Positions 1 through 9,138 of a stretch of DNA of 64,000 nucleotides are shown here, piece after piece. Below the pieces are notes generated by a model. It worked only from the letters and a program-made list of their open reading frames with translations. It did no database searches and was not told the DNA's origin. Every line of letters starts with the position of its first letter. Within the stretch, counting starts at the first letter, position 1. This stretch comes from CBDCGS01 sp965216915 (GTDB taxonomy: Bacteria > Pseudomonadota > Alphaproteobacteria > UBA828), in the NCBI GenBank assembly GCA_965216915.1, contig CBDCGS010000011.1, positions 1,488,001-1,552,000 of the forward strand. The letters are read 5' to 3'. The translations under genes and the position numbers were made by a program.

Positions 1-1
1 G

Positions 2-541
2 CTCGCGATCACCCGCCAGGAAAGCCTCTTCGACACGGCTGCGCGCAGCCGGGCCGGCGCGCGTGGGCTCATGCAGCTCATGCCCGCCACGGCCAAGCTC
101 GTCGCCCGCAAGCTGGAGGTCAAATACCAGCGCCGCGAGCTGACCGCCGATCCGGCGTACAACGTGTCGCTCGGCAGCGCCTATTTGTACGAGATGATCG
201 AGACCTATGACGGCTCTTATCTCCTCGCGATCGCGGCCTACAATGCGGGGCCTGGCAACGTGCAACGCTGGCTCCGCGCCAATGGCGACCCGCGCCGCGA
301 TCCGAGTGTCGATATCGTCGATTGGATCGAGATGATCCCGATCGCCGAGACCCGCAACTATGTCCAGCGTGTGCTCGAGGGCTTGCAGGTCTACCGCTGG
401 CGCCGCGGCGGAACACCGACGGTGACGAGCTTGGAGCACGACCTCCTTCGCGGGCTGAGCCCCGCCAGCCGCACCGCCCGCTGCGCACCCGGCGAGGAGA
501 CGCTGGCGCCCATGCCCGTCGCGTTGAGATCGGCCTGCTAG
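2..541 (+). CDS. Lytic transglycosylase, SLT family (5' end outside window)
   Basis: The reading frame is open from the window edge to the TAG at 539-541, so only the C-terminal catalytic part is present. It carries the usual SLT-fold motifs in order: RQES with the likely catalytic Glu, GLMQLMPATA, AIAAYNAGPGNV, and the closing IPIAETRNYVQRVL. Such enzymes cleave the MurNAc-GlcNAc bond of peptidoglycan to form 1,6-anhydro products in the periplasm. The motif set points to the soluble Slt70-like type. The stop codon is the first three bases of the dispersed repeat at 539-644. The missing N-terminus prevents a finer assignment. Confidence 0.9.
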   Translation, partial: LAITRQESLFDTAARSRAGARGLMQLMPATAKLVARKLEVKYQRRELTADPAYNVSLGSAYLYEMIETYDGSYLLAIAAYNAGPGNVQRWLRANGDPRRDPSVDIVDWIEMIPIAETRNYVQRVLEGLQVYRWRRGGTPTVTSLEHDLLRGLSPASRTARCAPGEETLAPMPVALRSAC

Positions 542-644
542 AGCAAATCCCGAGCAGGCGGAATCACCTGCGACGACGCATTTGCGTCAATGCCGATGAG
601 AGAGAAGCATGTCGCGTGAGCATGAGCGAGCGTGAATTGCTCTA
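539..644 (+). repeat. Dispersed TAGAGCA...TGCTCTA repeat, copy 1
   Basis: A 106-bp copy of the repeat family seen six times in the window. It starts TAGAGCAAATCCCG and ends with TGCTCTA, so the ends are imperfect inverted repeats flanked by TA. The middle holds the near-palindrome GACGCATTTGCGTC. The opening TAG is the stop codon of the transglycosylase. Removing the element and one TA would leave TAA there. Confidence 0.85.
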
Positions 645-731
645 AAAAGGGCTTTGATAACGGTTCCCGGGGAACAATTGCGCACCCGAACAGACGCGGC
701 CGATCAGCCGGCCGCCCGAGGCGATCACGCG

Positions 732-1655
732 ATGCCACAGCTTGCCCTGGCGACCCAATCGGATGCCTGCGCCGATCTCGCGGCGGACGAGGACGGCGCC
801 GGCTTCCGCGAGCACCGGCTGACCGCCCAGGACGGCCGGTCGCTCTATGCACGCGAATATGGGCCCGTGACGGGTGGCGCGGTTCCCGTGCTGTGCCTTC
901 CGGGGCTGACCCGCAATCATCGCGATTTCCACCGCCTCGCGCAGCGCCTCGCGCGCGACCGCCGCGTCGTCTGTCCAGACATGCGGGGGCGCGGCCGCTC
1001 GGACTGGGATCCCTCGCCGCGCAACTACCGGCCCGAGGTTCTGCTCCTCGACGTCATCCACATCATCACGGCGTTTCGGCTTCATCCCTGCGTGCTGATC
1101 GGAACCTCTCTCGGGGGGTTGCTCTCGATGGGCGTCGCAGTCGTCGAACCACGCACGGTCGCCGGGATCGTCCTCAATGATTCGAGCCCGGGCTCTGACC
1201 CCCAATCGCTCCACGACATCGCGCGCTATGTCGATGAATATAAGGTCCAGCCCAATTGGGACGCGGCGGCGCGCTATGCGCGCGAGCTGATTGGCCGCGA
1301 TTGGAGCTGGGACGACGCGACCTGGCTGCGCCTCGCGCGTCAGACCTACTCGAAAGGACGCGACGGGATGCTTCATCTCGACTACGATCGCGAGATTGCC
1401 TGGCCGCTTCGCCAGCTCCTCGCCGGCAGCGGCCCAAGGCGCGACTTGTGGACCCTATTCAAAGCCCTCAAACGGATCCCGGCCGTGGCGGTGAGAGGCG
1501 CCTTGTCAAACGTTCTCAGCGAAGCGACGTTCGAGCGGATGACCGTCGAAAAACCAGATCTGGTCACCGTGACCGTGCCGGGCGTCGGGCATGCGCCGCT
1601 CCTCGAGGAGGCCGAGGTGCGGCACGCCATCGATGAGCTTCTCGCCCGCGTCTGA
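732..1655 (+). CDS. Alpha/beta hydrolase
   Basis: A 307-residue alpha/beta-hydrolase-fold protein. The nucleophile elbow GTSLGG is near residue 125 and the catalytic His lies in GVGHAP near residue 286; LCLPGLTRNHRDF near the N-terminus fits the oxyanion-hole loop. Substrate cannot be read from the sequence. An upstream in-frame TTG at 654 would add 26 residues, but the ATG at 732 starts just ahead of the domain and is preferred. The 3' end overlaps the dehydratase gene by about 23 bases, suggesting coupled translation. No signal peptide is seen. Confidence 0.85.
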   Translation: MPQLALATQSDACADLAADEDGAGFREHRLTAQDGRSLYAREYGPVTGGAVPVLCLPGLTRNHRDFHRLAQRLARDRRVVCPDMRGRGRSDWDPSPRNYRPEVLLLDVIHIITAFRLHPCVLIGTSLGGLLSMGVAVVEPRTVAGIVLNDSSPGSDPQSLHDIARYVDEYKVQPNWDAAARYARELIGRDWSWDDATWLRLARQTYSKGRDGMLHLDYDREIAWPLRQLLAGSGPRRDLWTLFKALKRIPAVAVRGALSNVLSEATFERMTVEKPDLVTVTVPGVGHAPLLEEAEVRHAIDELLARV

Positions 1656-2664
1656 CGCCCCATCAGGGTCGGCGCTCCCGACCATCGACGACGTTCGTGC
1701 CGCGGCGAAGCGGTTGGCGGGCCAAGCTGTCGAAACGCCGCTGCTTCGGTCCGACGCGCTCGACATGGCGCTCGGCGCCCGTGTCCTGATCAAGGCCGAG
1801 CCCCTGCAGCGGACCGGCTCGTTCAAGTTCCGCGGGGCCTATCATTGCATCAGCCGGATCGGGCCCGCGGCACGCGAAGGGGGTGTCGTCGCGTATTCGT
1901 CGGGCAACCATGCGCAGGCCGTCGCGGCAGCGGCGCGCCTTCTGGGCGTGCCCGCCGCGATCGTCATGCCGCGCGACGCGCCCGCGATCAAGATTGCCGG
2001 CACGCGCCGTCATGGGGCCGAGGTCATCCTCTATGACCGGGCGCGTGAATCGCGCGAGGAGATTGCCGCCGAGATCGTGCGCGTGCGTGGATCGGCCCTC
2101 GTCAAACCGTTCGACGATCCCGACGTCATCGCCGGCCAAGGCACGGCGGGCCTCGAGATCGTTGCCCAGTGCAGAGCGCTCGGCTGCACGCCGGATCTCG
2201 TCGTGGTGCCGGCAAGCGGCGGCGGCCTGACCGCCGGCATTGCGCTCGCGATTGCCGACGCCTTTCCCGAGACCGCGATCTACACCGTCGAGCCGGAAGG
2301 CTTCGACGACCATGTGCGCTCGCTCGCCGCCGGTCGCCGCCTTCGGGTTGCGGATCCGGCGCGCACCACACTCGCTGATGCGCTGATGGTCCCGGAGCCT
2401 GGGGCGCTGACCTTCGCGATCAACAAGGCGCTCGTGCGCGGTGGCGTGGCGGTGAGCGACGACGCGATGCTCGACGCCATGGCGGCCGCGTTCACGCATT
2501 TGAAGATCGTCGCGGAACCCGGCGGTGCGGTCGCTCTGGCGGCGGTCTTGAACGGGATCGTCGATGTTGCGGACAAAACGGTCGTTGCCGTCGTCTCGGG
2601 CGGCAATGTAGACCCAGCGGTGTTTCGCATGGCCCTCGAACGAGCCGATGACGTTGACCGCTAA
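1633..2664 (+). CDS. Threonine/serine dehydratase-like PLP enzyme
   Basis: A fold-type II PLP enzyme of 343 residues. SFKFRGA near residues 63-69 contains the PLP-binding Lys. SGNHAQAVA (cofactor contact) and PASGGGLTAGIA (phosphate-binding glycine loop) follow, and VSGGN lies at the C-terminus. The length and absence of a C-terminal ACT domain match catabolic threonine ammonia-lyase, serine racemase or hydroxyaspartate ammonia-lyase rather than long biosynthetic IlvA. The chosen ATG at 1633 overlaps the hydrolase stop; an earlier in-frame codon at 1591 is unlikely. Its own stop overlaps the start of the MlaA-like gene, so three genes form one tight operon. Confidence 0.85.
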   Translation: MSFSPASDAPSGSALPTIDDVRAAAKRLAGQAVETPLLRSDALDMALGARVLIKAEPLQRTGSFKFRGAYHCISRIGPAAREGGVVAYSSGNHAQAVAAAARLLGVPAAIVMPRDAPAIKIAGTRRHGAEVILYDRARESREEIAAEIVRVRGSALVKPFDDPDVIAGQGTAGLEIVAQCRALGCTPDLVVVPASGGGLTAGIALAIADAFPETAIYTVEPEGFDDHVRSLAAGRRLRVADPARTTLADALMVPEPGALTFAINKALVRGGVAVSDDAMLDAMAAAFTHLKIVAEPGGAVALAAVLNGIVDVADKTVVAVVSGGNVDPAVFRMALERADDVDR

Positions 2665-3799
2665 GCTGTTCCGAACTCTCGCCGCCCACCTCGTCGTCGG
2701 CCTCCTCCTGGCCGGGCTCGCGCTCACGCCAGCAACGGCGGGCGCAGCCGAGCTTCCGCCCACGATCGCGGCCGAGCTCGAGGCGGCCGTTGCGCGCGGG
2801 GCGGCCGACAACGGGCCGGCGGATCAGCGGCGCGCGCTCACGCAGCGGCGGCTCGAAGCGGCGGTCGTTTCGGCGATCGCGACACGGCCCGATCTTGCCG
2901 GGCCGATCGTCCAGGAGGCCGTCCGCCTCGCACCGGAGGCCCGGCGCCAGTTGGCCGCGCGCGTCGCGACGCATTTTCCGGCATTCGCGCCGACGATCTA
3001 CGAAAACGCCGGCGTTGAGGCACACGCAGCCCCCACCGTCGCGCCGCTGGTCGGCACGCTTCCGCAGTCGGCGACGACCAGCATGTTCGAGGGGATTCCG
3101 CCGCCGGCCGAACGTCCGGCCCACTGGCCGGTGCTGCCGCGCGAAGGTGGGGCCGATGGATATGACGACCCCCTCGAGGGCTTGAACCGCGTGTTCTTCT
3201 ACACCAACGGCGCGCTCGACTTCTTGATCTTCGAGCCGCTCGCCAAGGCTTACGGCTTCATCATGCCCGACGCCGTCAAGCCCGCGTTGGGCCGCGCGTT
3301 CACCAACCTCTCCTCACCGGTGGTGTTCGCAAACGACCTGCTTCAGCTCGAGTTTCAGCGGGCGGGCACGACCCTCGGTCGCTTCGTGATCAACAGCACC
3401 TTTGGCGTCGCCGGCCTGTTCGATGTCGCCGAAACGCTGGGACTCGAGGGTCACACGGCCGATTTCGGCCAAACCCTTTATCACTACGGCGTCGGTGACG
3501 GGTTCTACCTCGTCCTCCCTCTCTTCGGGCCGACGACGGTGCGCGACGCCGTCGGCTTCGGCGTCGATAGCGTGCTGGACCCGCGGGCCTACCTTCTCGA
3601 GGGGATCCCGCGCTACGGCCTCGCGGTCGGCGAGGGAATCGTCCGCCGAGAGGAAGTGATCGACCCGGTCGATTTCCTCGCTGAGTATGCGCTCGATCCC
3701 TATGACGCCGTGCGCGCCTGGACCTATCAGCAGCGTCAGCGCGAACTCACCGGCGGCTGCACCGAGCCCATCTACGTGGTCTGTCCGGCGCCTCGCTAG
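2648..3799 (+). CDS. MlaA (VacJ)-like phospholipid transport protein with N-terminal extension
   Basis: The C-terminal half (about residues 172-360) matches MlaA: DDPLEGLNRVFF at its start, then NDLLQLEFQRAG, GRFVINSTFGVAGLFDVAE and FGQTLYHYGVGDGFYLVLPL. MlaA removes phospholipids from the outer leaflet of the outer membrane and passes them to MlaC. The N-terminus has a signal-peptide-like segment (about 1-36) ending in an Ala-rich site, with no lipobox Cys, whereas most MlaA proteins are lipoproteins. About 130 residues of Ala/Arg-rich, probably helical sequence separate the signal and the domain, making the protein (383 aa) longer than usual. The start overlaps the dehydratase end, and the stop TAG belongs to repeat copy 2. 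Confidence 0.88.
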   Translation: MTLTAKLFRTLAAHLVVGLLLAGLALTPATAGAAELPPTIAAELEAAVARGAADNGPADQRRALTQRRLEAAVVSAIATRPDLAGPIVQEAVRLAPEARRQLAARVATHFPAFAPTIYENAGVEAHAAPTVAPLVGTLPQSATTSMFEGIPPPAERPAHWPVLPREGGADGYDDPLEGLNRVFFYTNGALDFLIFEPLAKAYGFIMPDAVKPALGRAFTNLSSPVVFANDLLQLEFQRAGTTLGRFVINSTFGVAGLFDVAETLGLEGHTADFGQTLYHYGVGDGFYLVLPLFGPTTVRDAVGFGVDSVLDPRAYLLEGIPRYGLAVGEGIVRREEVIDPVDFLAEYALDPYDAVRAWTYQQRQRELTGGCTEPIYVVCPAPR

Positions 3800-3901
3800 A
3801 GCAAATCCCGAGTAGGTGGGAACACCTGCGACGACGCTTTCGCTTCAATTCCAATGAGAGAGAGCATGCCGCCAGAGCATGAGGGAACGTGACATGCTCT
3901 A
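3797..3901 (+). repeat. Dispersed TAGAGCA...TGCTCTA repeat, copy 2
   Basis: A 105-bp copy in the same orientation as copy 1, lying between the convergent MlaA-like gene and ndk. Its first three bases are the MlaA-like stop codon. AGGTGGGAACACCT near the left end can form a small hairpin. Removing the element and one TA leaves TAA for the upstream gene. Confidence 0.85.
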
Positions 3902-3909
3902 AGCGTACC

Positions 3910-4332
3910 TCAGCCGACGATATCGACGGCCGCGAAAAAGAAGCCGACCTCGATTGCCGCGTTCTCGGGAGAATCGGAGCCGTGCACGGAATTGGCCTCG
4001 ACCGATTCGCCGAAGTCCTTGCGAATCGTTCCGTCTTCGGCGTTCGCGGGATTGGTGGCGCCCATCACCTCGCGATTTCGGGCGATCGCGTCCTCTCCCT
4101 CGAGCACCTGCACGACGACGGGGCCGGAGGTCATGTACGTGCACAGGTCGTTGTAGAACGACCGTTCCGCATGCACGGCATAGAAGGCGCGCGCCTGATC
4201 CAGCGTCAGGTGGATCCGCCTCTGGGCGACGATCCGAAGGCCCTGCTCCTCGAATCGGCTGTTGATCGCGCCGGTCAGGTTGCGGCGCGTTGCATCCGGT
4301 TTGATGATGGAAAGGGTCCGCTCGACAGCCAT
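3910..4332 (-). CDS. ndk: Nucleoside diphosphate kinase
   Basis: A full-length 140-residue NDK. The N-terminus MAVERTLSIIKPDA and the active-site NSVHGSDS, with the phosphorylated His at about residue 117, are diagnostic. The enzyme transfers the gamma phosphate between nucleoside triphosphates and diphosphates in the cytoplasm. It is separated from holC by about 70 bases and reads the same way as holC and pepA. The 3' end stops 8 bases from repeat copy 2. Confidence 0.97.
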   Translation of the reverse strand: MAVERTLSIIKPDATRRNLTGAINSRFEEQGLRIVAQRRIHLTLDQARAFYAVHAERSFYNDLCTYMTSGPVVVQVLEGEDAIARNREVMGATNPANAEDGTIRKDFGESVEANSVHGSDSPENAAIEVGFFFAAVDIVG

Positions 4333-4405
4333 TCTCTCCCCCGCTTGGTTGGCCCGCCGTTATAGAGAGCAACCGATCCCGCTTCAACCGCCGGCCGCAC
4401 AGGGC

Positions 4406-4855
4406 TTAGGCCCGTTGCTCCCATTTTCCGCCGGCGACCTGCTCCCAGTAGGTGACCTTCCGCCCCTCCGACTGCCGCGCCTTCCAGCGTGCGCGCGCCG
4501 CCTGCAACGCGTCCGGGTCTGTCCCGTCAAACATGTCCAGGCACCGCTCGAAGCCATCGATCGCGGCGGGCGCTGCGCCATCGATCATGACCACGATCGT
4601 CGCGTCATTGGGGTTCTCATCGTCGGTGGTGAGGTAGATTGGTTGACGGGACGCGTGGCCGTCGGCCGCCGAGCCGTGGGGAAGGAACGAGCCCTGGTCA
4701 TAGGTCCAGAGCGCCGCGTTCAAGGTTTCCACGCGCTCGTCCGAGCCTGCGAGGACGACCGCGCGTCGCCCGCTTTCGATCACCTTCTCCAGGAGGCGGG
4801 GCAGCGCCCGCTCAAGCGGCGTTCCGCGCAGCTGATAGAACGCAACCTCGACCAA
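4406..4855 (-). CDS. holC: DNA polymerase III chi subunit
   Basis: About 149 residues beginning VEVAFYQL, with LPRLLEKVIESGRRAVVLAG, LWTYDQGSFLPHG and IDGAAP, the arrangement of HolC. The chi subunit links the clamp-loader complex to single-stranded DNA-binding protein. There is no ATG in frame at the domain start. The best candidate is TTG at 4855, immediately after the pepA stop; the ATG at 4860 that overlaps the pepA TGA is in another frame. Close spacing suggests co-transcription and coupling with pepA, a common alphaproteobacterial order. Confidence 0.88.
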   Translation of the reverse strand: MVEVAFYQLRGTPLERALPRLLEKVIESGRRAVVLAGSDERVETLNAALWTYDQGSFLPHGSAADGHASRQPIYLTTDDENPNDATIVVMIDGAAPAAIDGFERCLDMFDGTDPDALQAARARWKARQSEGRKVTYWEQVAGGKWEQRA

Positions 4856-4859
4856 GCCA

Positions 4860-6359
4860 TCAAGCCTCGTAGCTGGTCTCGACCAGCTGATCGAGGAGCC
4901 GCACGCCATAGCCGGAGGCGCCCTTCGGCACGATGGGATCGTCCCCCTTCATCCAAGCGACTCCGGCGATGTCGAGGTGGGCCCACGGCCGATCGCCGAC
5001 ATAGCGCTGTAGGAACTGCGCGGCCGTGACGCTCCCGGCCTCGCGACCTTTGCCGACGTTCTTCATGTCGGCGATCGGCGAGTTGATATCCTTGTCGTAA
5101 CGCTCGCCGAGCGGCATGCGCCACACCTCCTCGCCAGACGCCTTGCCCGCCGCGATCAGTTGCTCGGCGAGCGTTTCGTCGTTGCTGAAGAGCCCCGCCT
5201 GATAGGTGCCGAGGCTGACCACGATCGCACCCGTCAGCGTCGCGAGATCCACGATGAAGCGCGGCTTGAAGGTTTGCTGCGTGTACCAAAGCGCATCGGC
5301 CAGAACGAGGCGTCCCTCGGCATCGGTGTTGATCACCTCAATCGTCTGACCGGACATCGAGGTGACGACGTCTCCGGGCCGCTGGGCATTGCCATCGGGC
5401 ATGTTCTCGACCAAGCCCACCACGCCGACCGCGTTGACCCGGGCGGACCTTCCGGCAAGCGCCTTCATCAACCCGATCACGGTGCCGGCACCGGCCATGT
5501 CGTATTTCATCTCCTCCATGCCCTGCGACGGTTTGATCGAGATGCCACCGGTGTCGAACGTGACGCCCTTGCCGACGAACGCGACGGGATCTTGCTCGGC
5601 ACCGTCGGGGGCGCCGTTCCACTGCATCACCGCGAGATAGGGTTCACGGACGCTGCCCTGCGCGACGCCGAGCAGCGCGCCCATTCCGAGCGATGCCATG
5701 CGGTCCTGGTCGAGGATATCCACGTCGATCCCAAGCGAGGCCAGCCCCTTGATGTCATCGATGAGGCTCTCGGGATATTTCACGTTGCTCGGCTCCGAGA
5801 CGACATCACGGGTCAAGAACACGCCATCGGCGAGCTTGTCGCGCGGCTCGTAGGCGGCGCTTGCGGCCTTGGGATCATCCGCCAAGATCGTCAAAGCCGT
5901 CAGCGTCGGCTTCTCGTCGTCGCTCTTCTTGGTGTGGTACTTGTCGAACGTGTAGCCGCACAAACGCGCGCCGAGCGCGATCTCGGCCGCGACCTCCGCT
6001 TGGGCCATCTCGCAGCCTTCGACCGGATCGACCACGATTGCCGCCTCACTCGCGCCGAACCGGTTGAGCTCGCGCACGAGGCTTCCACCCAACGCTCGAA
6101 GCTGCCGCGGCCCGATTCCTGACGGATCACCCAACCCGTACAGCATGAGCGCGTCCACCGATAGGCCCTGCGGCGCAACGACCGTCCGCACCGCGTTCTT
6201 CTTGCCTTTGAAACGCCCCGCCGACGCGGCGCGTGTGAGAGCGCCTCCCGCTTGTTCGTCCAGCACGCCGGCTGTGCGTGTGAAGACACGGTTTTCGGCA
6301 ACACCGACGGCGACCACGCCGCGATCCGGGGTTGCGATCTTGGAGAACGCGATTTTCAT
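4860..6359 (-). CDS. pepA: Leucyl aminopeptidase (M17)
   Basis: A 499-residue cytosol aminopeptidase. The M17 signature NTDAEGRL sits in the C-terminal catalytic domain, with GKGVTFDTGGISIKPS and KYDMAGAG providing metal and substrate contacts. It removes N-terminal residues from peptides using two metal ions; homologues form hexamers. The length is normal and no residue appears missing. It is upstream of holC in a likely pepA-holC(-ndk) operon. Confidence 0.96.
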   Translation of the reverse strand: MKIAFSKIATPDRGVVAVGVAENRVFTRTAGVLDEQAGGALTRAASAGRFKGKKNAVRTVVAPQGLSVDALMLYGLGDPSGIGPRQLRALGGSLVRELNRFGASEAAIVVDPVEGCEMAQAEVAAEIALGARLCGYTFDKYHTKKSDDEKPTLTALTILADDPKAASAAYEPRDKLADGVFLTRDVVSEPSNVKYPESLIDDIKGLASLGIDVDILDQDRMASLGMGALLGVAQGSVREPYLAVMQWNGAPDGAEQDPVAFVGKGVTFDTGGISIKPSQGMEEMKYDMAGAGTVIGLMKALAGRSARVNAVGVVGLVENMPDGNAQRPGDVVTSMSGQTIEVINTDAEGRLVLADALWYTQQTFKPRFIVDLATLTGAIVVSLGTYQAGLFSNDETLAEQLIAAGKASGEEVWRMPLGERYDKDINSPIADMKNVGKGREAGSVTAAQFLQRYVGDRPWAHLDIAGVAWMKGDDPIVPKGASGYGVRLLDQLVETSYEA

Positions 6360-6517
6360 AGCAGCCTCGTTGGGTGTTGGGACGGCGATCGCTCAGCGCG
6401 ACCACGTATACCCGAACCGGTCGGACAAGGTGAAGGGTGTGGCGCCGGGGATATTCGAGCAAACCGGCCTCGCGAGCGGGCCGTCCGACGTGCCACGCCC
6501 GATGCGACGCGCGCGAC

Positions 6518-8124
6518 CTACGCAGCCTGCGGCGCCGCGGCTTTGACCTCTTCGCCGACTTGGTCTTCGAATTGGGTGAAGTTTGCGTGGAAGCGACCAA
6601 CCAAATCTCGCGCCTGCGCGTCATAAGCACGCACGTCGGACCAGGTCGCACGCGGGTCGAGCACCGAATCCGGGACCTCCGGGCAATGCTCCGGCACCGC
6701 GAGCCCGAACACATTGTCGGACGAGATGGGCACGCCATCGAGCTTGCGATCCAGCGCGGCGCGCAACAGGGCCCGCGTGTGGCCGATTTGCATGCGCTCG
6801 CCGGTACCGAAGGCGCCGCCCGTCCACCCGGTGTTGACGAGCCAGCAATCCGCGCCCGTCGCTTGAATACGGTCGCGCAACATGCGCGCATAGACCGTGG
6901 GATGCCGTGGCATGAAGGGCGCGCCGAAGCAGGTCGAGAAGGTCGCTTGCGGCTCATTGCCGAGGCCGCGCTCGGTGCCGGCGACCTTGGCGGTATAGCC
7001 CGAGAGGAAATGATACATCGCCTGCGCCGGCGTCAGCCGGGCGATGGGGGGCAGCACGCCGAACGCATCTGCGGTCAGCATGATCACGGTTTTCGGATGC
7101 CCGGCCACGCCGGTCGCGCTGGCGTTCGGGATGAACTCGAGGGGATACGCGGCGCGTGTGTTCTCCGTTTGCGACGCATCGTCCAGGTCGAGGGCACGCG
7201 TGTAGGGGTCGGTCACGACGTTCTCGAGGATCGTGCCGAACATGCTCGTCGTCGCGTAGATCTCTGGCTCGGCTTGCTCCGACAGGCGGATCACCTTCGC
7301 GTAGCAGCCACCTTCGAAATTGAAGAGGCCACGCTCGCTCCAACCATGTTCATCGTCGCCCACGAGCGTGCGATGCGGGTCCGCCGACAGCGTCGTTTTC
7401 CCGGTGCCTGACAGACCGAAGAACACCGCCGGATCGTCGGCGTCTCCGACGTTCACGGAGCAATGCATCGGGAGGACGCCGCGGGCCGGGAGCAAATAGT
7501 TCAGGATCGTGAAAACCGATTTCTTGCACTCGCCGGCATAGCCTGTGCCCCCGATCAGGACCAGCCTTTGGCGAAGTTCATCAGAATCACGGTTTCCGAG
7601 TTCGTCCCGTCGGTCTTGGGCCGCGCTTTGAAACCGGGCGCCTGGATGATGGTGAACTCGGGGGTGTGGTCACGCAGCTGCTCCGGCTCCGGAACGATAA
7701 ACATGTTGCGTGCAAACAGGCTATGCCACGCATACTCGGACACCACGCGGATCGGCAGCCGGTACTCCGGATCAGCCCCGGCGAAACAATCCTGCACGAA
7801 TATTTCCTTGCCCTGAAGATAGGCAAGCATGCGCTCGTGAATGCTCTCGAACACTTCTGGCTCGACGGACCGATTAACCTTGCCCCACCAAATATCCTTC
7901 TCGGAGCCAGCCTCCCTCACGATGTATTTGTCGTTGGGCGAGCGCCCGGTGTGAGCGCCGGTCAGGGCGACCAGCGTGCCGCCCTTCGTCATGTGCGCTT
8001 CGCCGCGACGGATCGATTCCTCATAAAGCGCCGGGCGCGTGAAGTTCCAGTGCGCGCGGGCAACGTTGTGAATGCCCTGTTGTTCCAGCCCAATGCGGCT
8101 GACGAAGGGACCAATCTGTTCCAT
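6518..8124 (-). pseudogene. pckA: Phosphoenolpyruvate carboxykinase (ATP), split by a one-base frameshift
   Basis: Two adjacent frames together make a complete ATP-dependent PEP carboxykinase of about 535 codons, the enzyme that turns oxaloacetate into PEP in gluconeogenesis. The N-terminal part starts MEQIGPFVSRIG at 8124 and includes GAHTGRSPNDKY; it ends at a TGA at 7555-7557 after NFAKGWS. The C-terminal part holds LIGGTGYAGECKKSVF, FFGLSGTGKTTLSAD (P-loop) and the remaining domain to 6518. One base is missing near 7564: adding one back gives KGLVLIGGTGYAGE and restores the frame. Everything else looks intact, so this is either a sequencing error or a very recent mutation. The chvI-chvG pair is about 2.5 kb away, as in related bacteria. 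Confidence 0.9.
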
Positions 8125-8260
8125 GATTCCTAGCGATTTGAGGCCGAGATCCTGGGTTCGGCCCGCCCCGGGGCCTCTGCCGGGCATTCAACACCGAACC
8201 CACTGCCGGGACAAGGAATTACCCCACTACGGTGAACAATGTGCATATGGTCGGCCGGAC

Positions 8261-9043
8261 CTAGGCCACCGTGCCCGGGGCAACCGTTCCGCGGGCGCTC
8301 TCGGCCAGCCGAACGAGTGTCCGCCGGGCCGTTTCGGGATCGTAGATCGGGGCCTCGAAGCGGATCCGGGCAGACCTTCCGTCCGCCGCGAGGTCCAGGC
8401 CTTCGGGATCGATCCCGGTCATCCGCCACGGTCCTGACGGGAGGCTCAGCAGCCGCATCGCATAGAGCGCCACGGCATCCTGGTGGTCCGTGTTCATGTG
8501 TTCGACGATTGCGGCCTCGGCCGCGATCAGGGGCGCGGCGCGCGCGTCATCGAAGCGCCAGTCCGCCGCGGCGAGCGTCTTGATCTGGCCAAACCCCGCG
8601 ACAGAGTGCGCTGCGTCGACCTCCAAGCGATAAAACGCGAAATCCTTGAAATCCGCATAGTCGGCCGCAGAGGCGTGCCGGGAGAGAAATCGGTCGCGGT
8701 GGCGCTGCTCTGTGGTGGGCGCAACGCGCCCGGCCAGCGTCACGCGCGCGCCGGTCATCGGCTCGGCATGGCGAGAGGCCTCCTCGTAGAGCAGGGAGAT
8801 CCGGCGATCGGCGTTGAGATTCTGCGTATGCACCGCGAGCGTCGACAGGAGCAGAAGCGGTGCAGCATCGTGATCCACCGCACTCAAGGCCAGCGACGCG
8901 AAGGGCGCACCGACCGGCAGGCCGGCCGTGCCATCACACACGAGCGTCGCGAGGCATGCGGTCGTCGCGCGGCGAACCAGCTCCCGTGATTCCGCGGCGA
9001 GCGCGTGCCGCTCAATATCAGCCGCCAAGGGCAAACTCCCCAC
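8261..9043 (-). CDS. HugZ-like FMN-binding split-barrel protein with DUF2470 domain
   Basis: A 260-residue protein with an N-terminal pyridoxamine-phosphate-oxidase-like split barrel (about 15-165; RRATTACLATLV, ISLLYEEAS, FYRLEVDAAH) and a C-terminal DUF2470-type region (EHMNTDHQDAVALYAMRLL). This order is found in HugZ-type heme-utilisation proteins. Some members bind or degrade heme, others only flavin. No heme uptake genes lie nearby, so the role is not proven. A GTG at 9043 is the apparent start. The gene is divergent from the MATE transporter. Confidence 0.8.
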   Translation of the reverse strand: MGSLPLAADIERHALAAESRELVRRATTACLATLVCDGTAGLPVGAPFASLALSAVDHDAAPLLLLSTLAVHTQNLNADRRISLLYEEASRHAEPMTGARVTLAGRVAPTTEQRHRDRFLSRHASAADYADFKDFAFYRLEVDAAHSVAGFGQIKTLAAADWRFDDARAAPLIAAEAAIVEHMNTDHQDAVALYAMRLLSLPSGPWRMTGIDPEGLDLAADGRSARIRFEAPIYDPETARRTLVRLAESARGTVAPGTVA

Positions 9044-9138
9044 ACTCTTGGTTCCATGGGCAGCCTATGAAGCTGCGCCGGCGCACGTCAATCTCGCAAC
9101 CTTGCGTTGGTGCGGAGAATGACTAGGGTCCCGCCACC

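Noticed and set aside
1663..2811. Long leftward open frame opposite the dehydratase and MlaA-like genes
   Set aside because: It is the antisense shadow of two well-supported genes and has no recognisable domain, as expected in GC-rich DNA.
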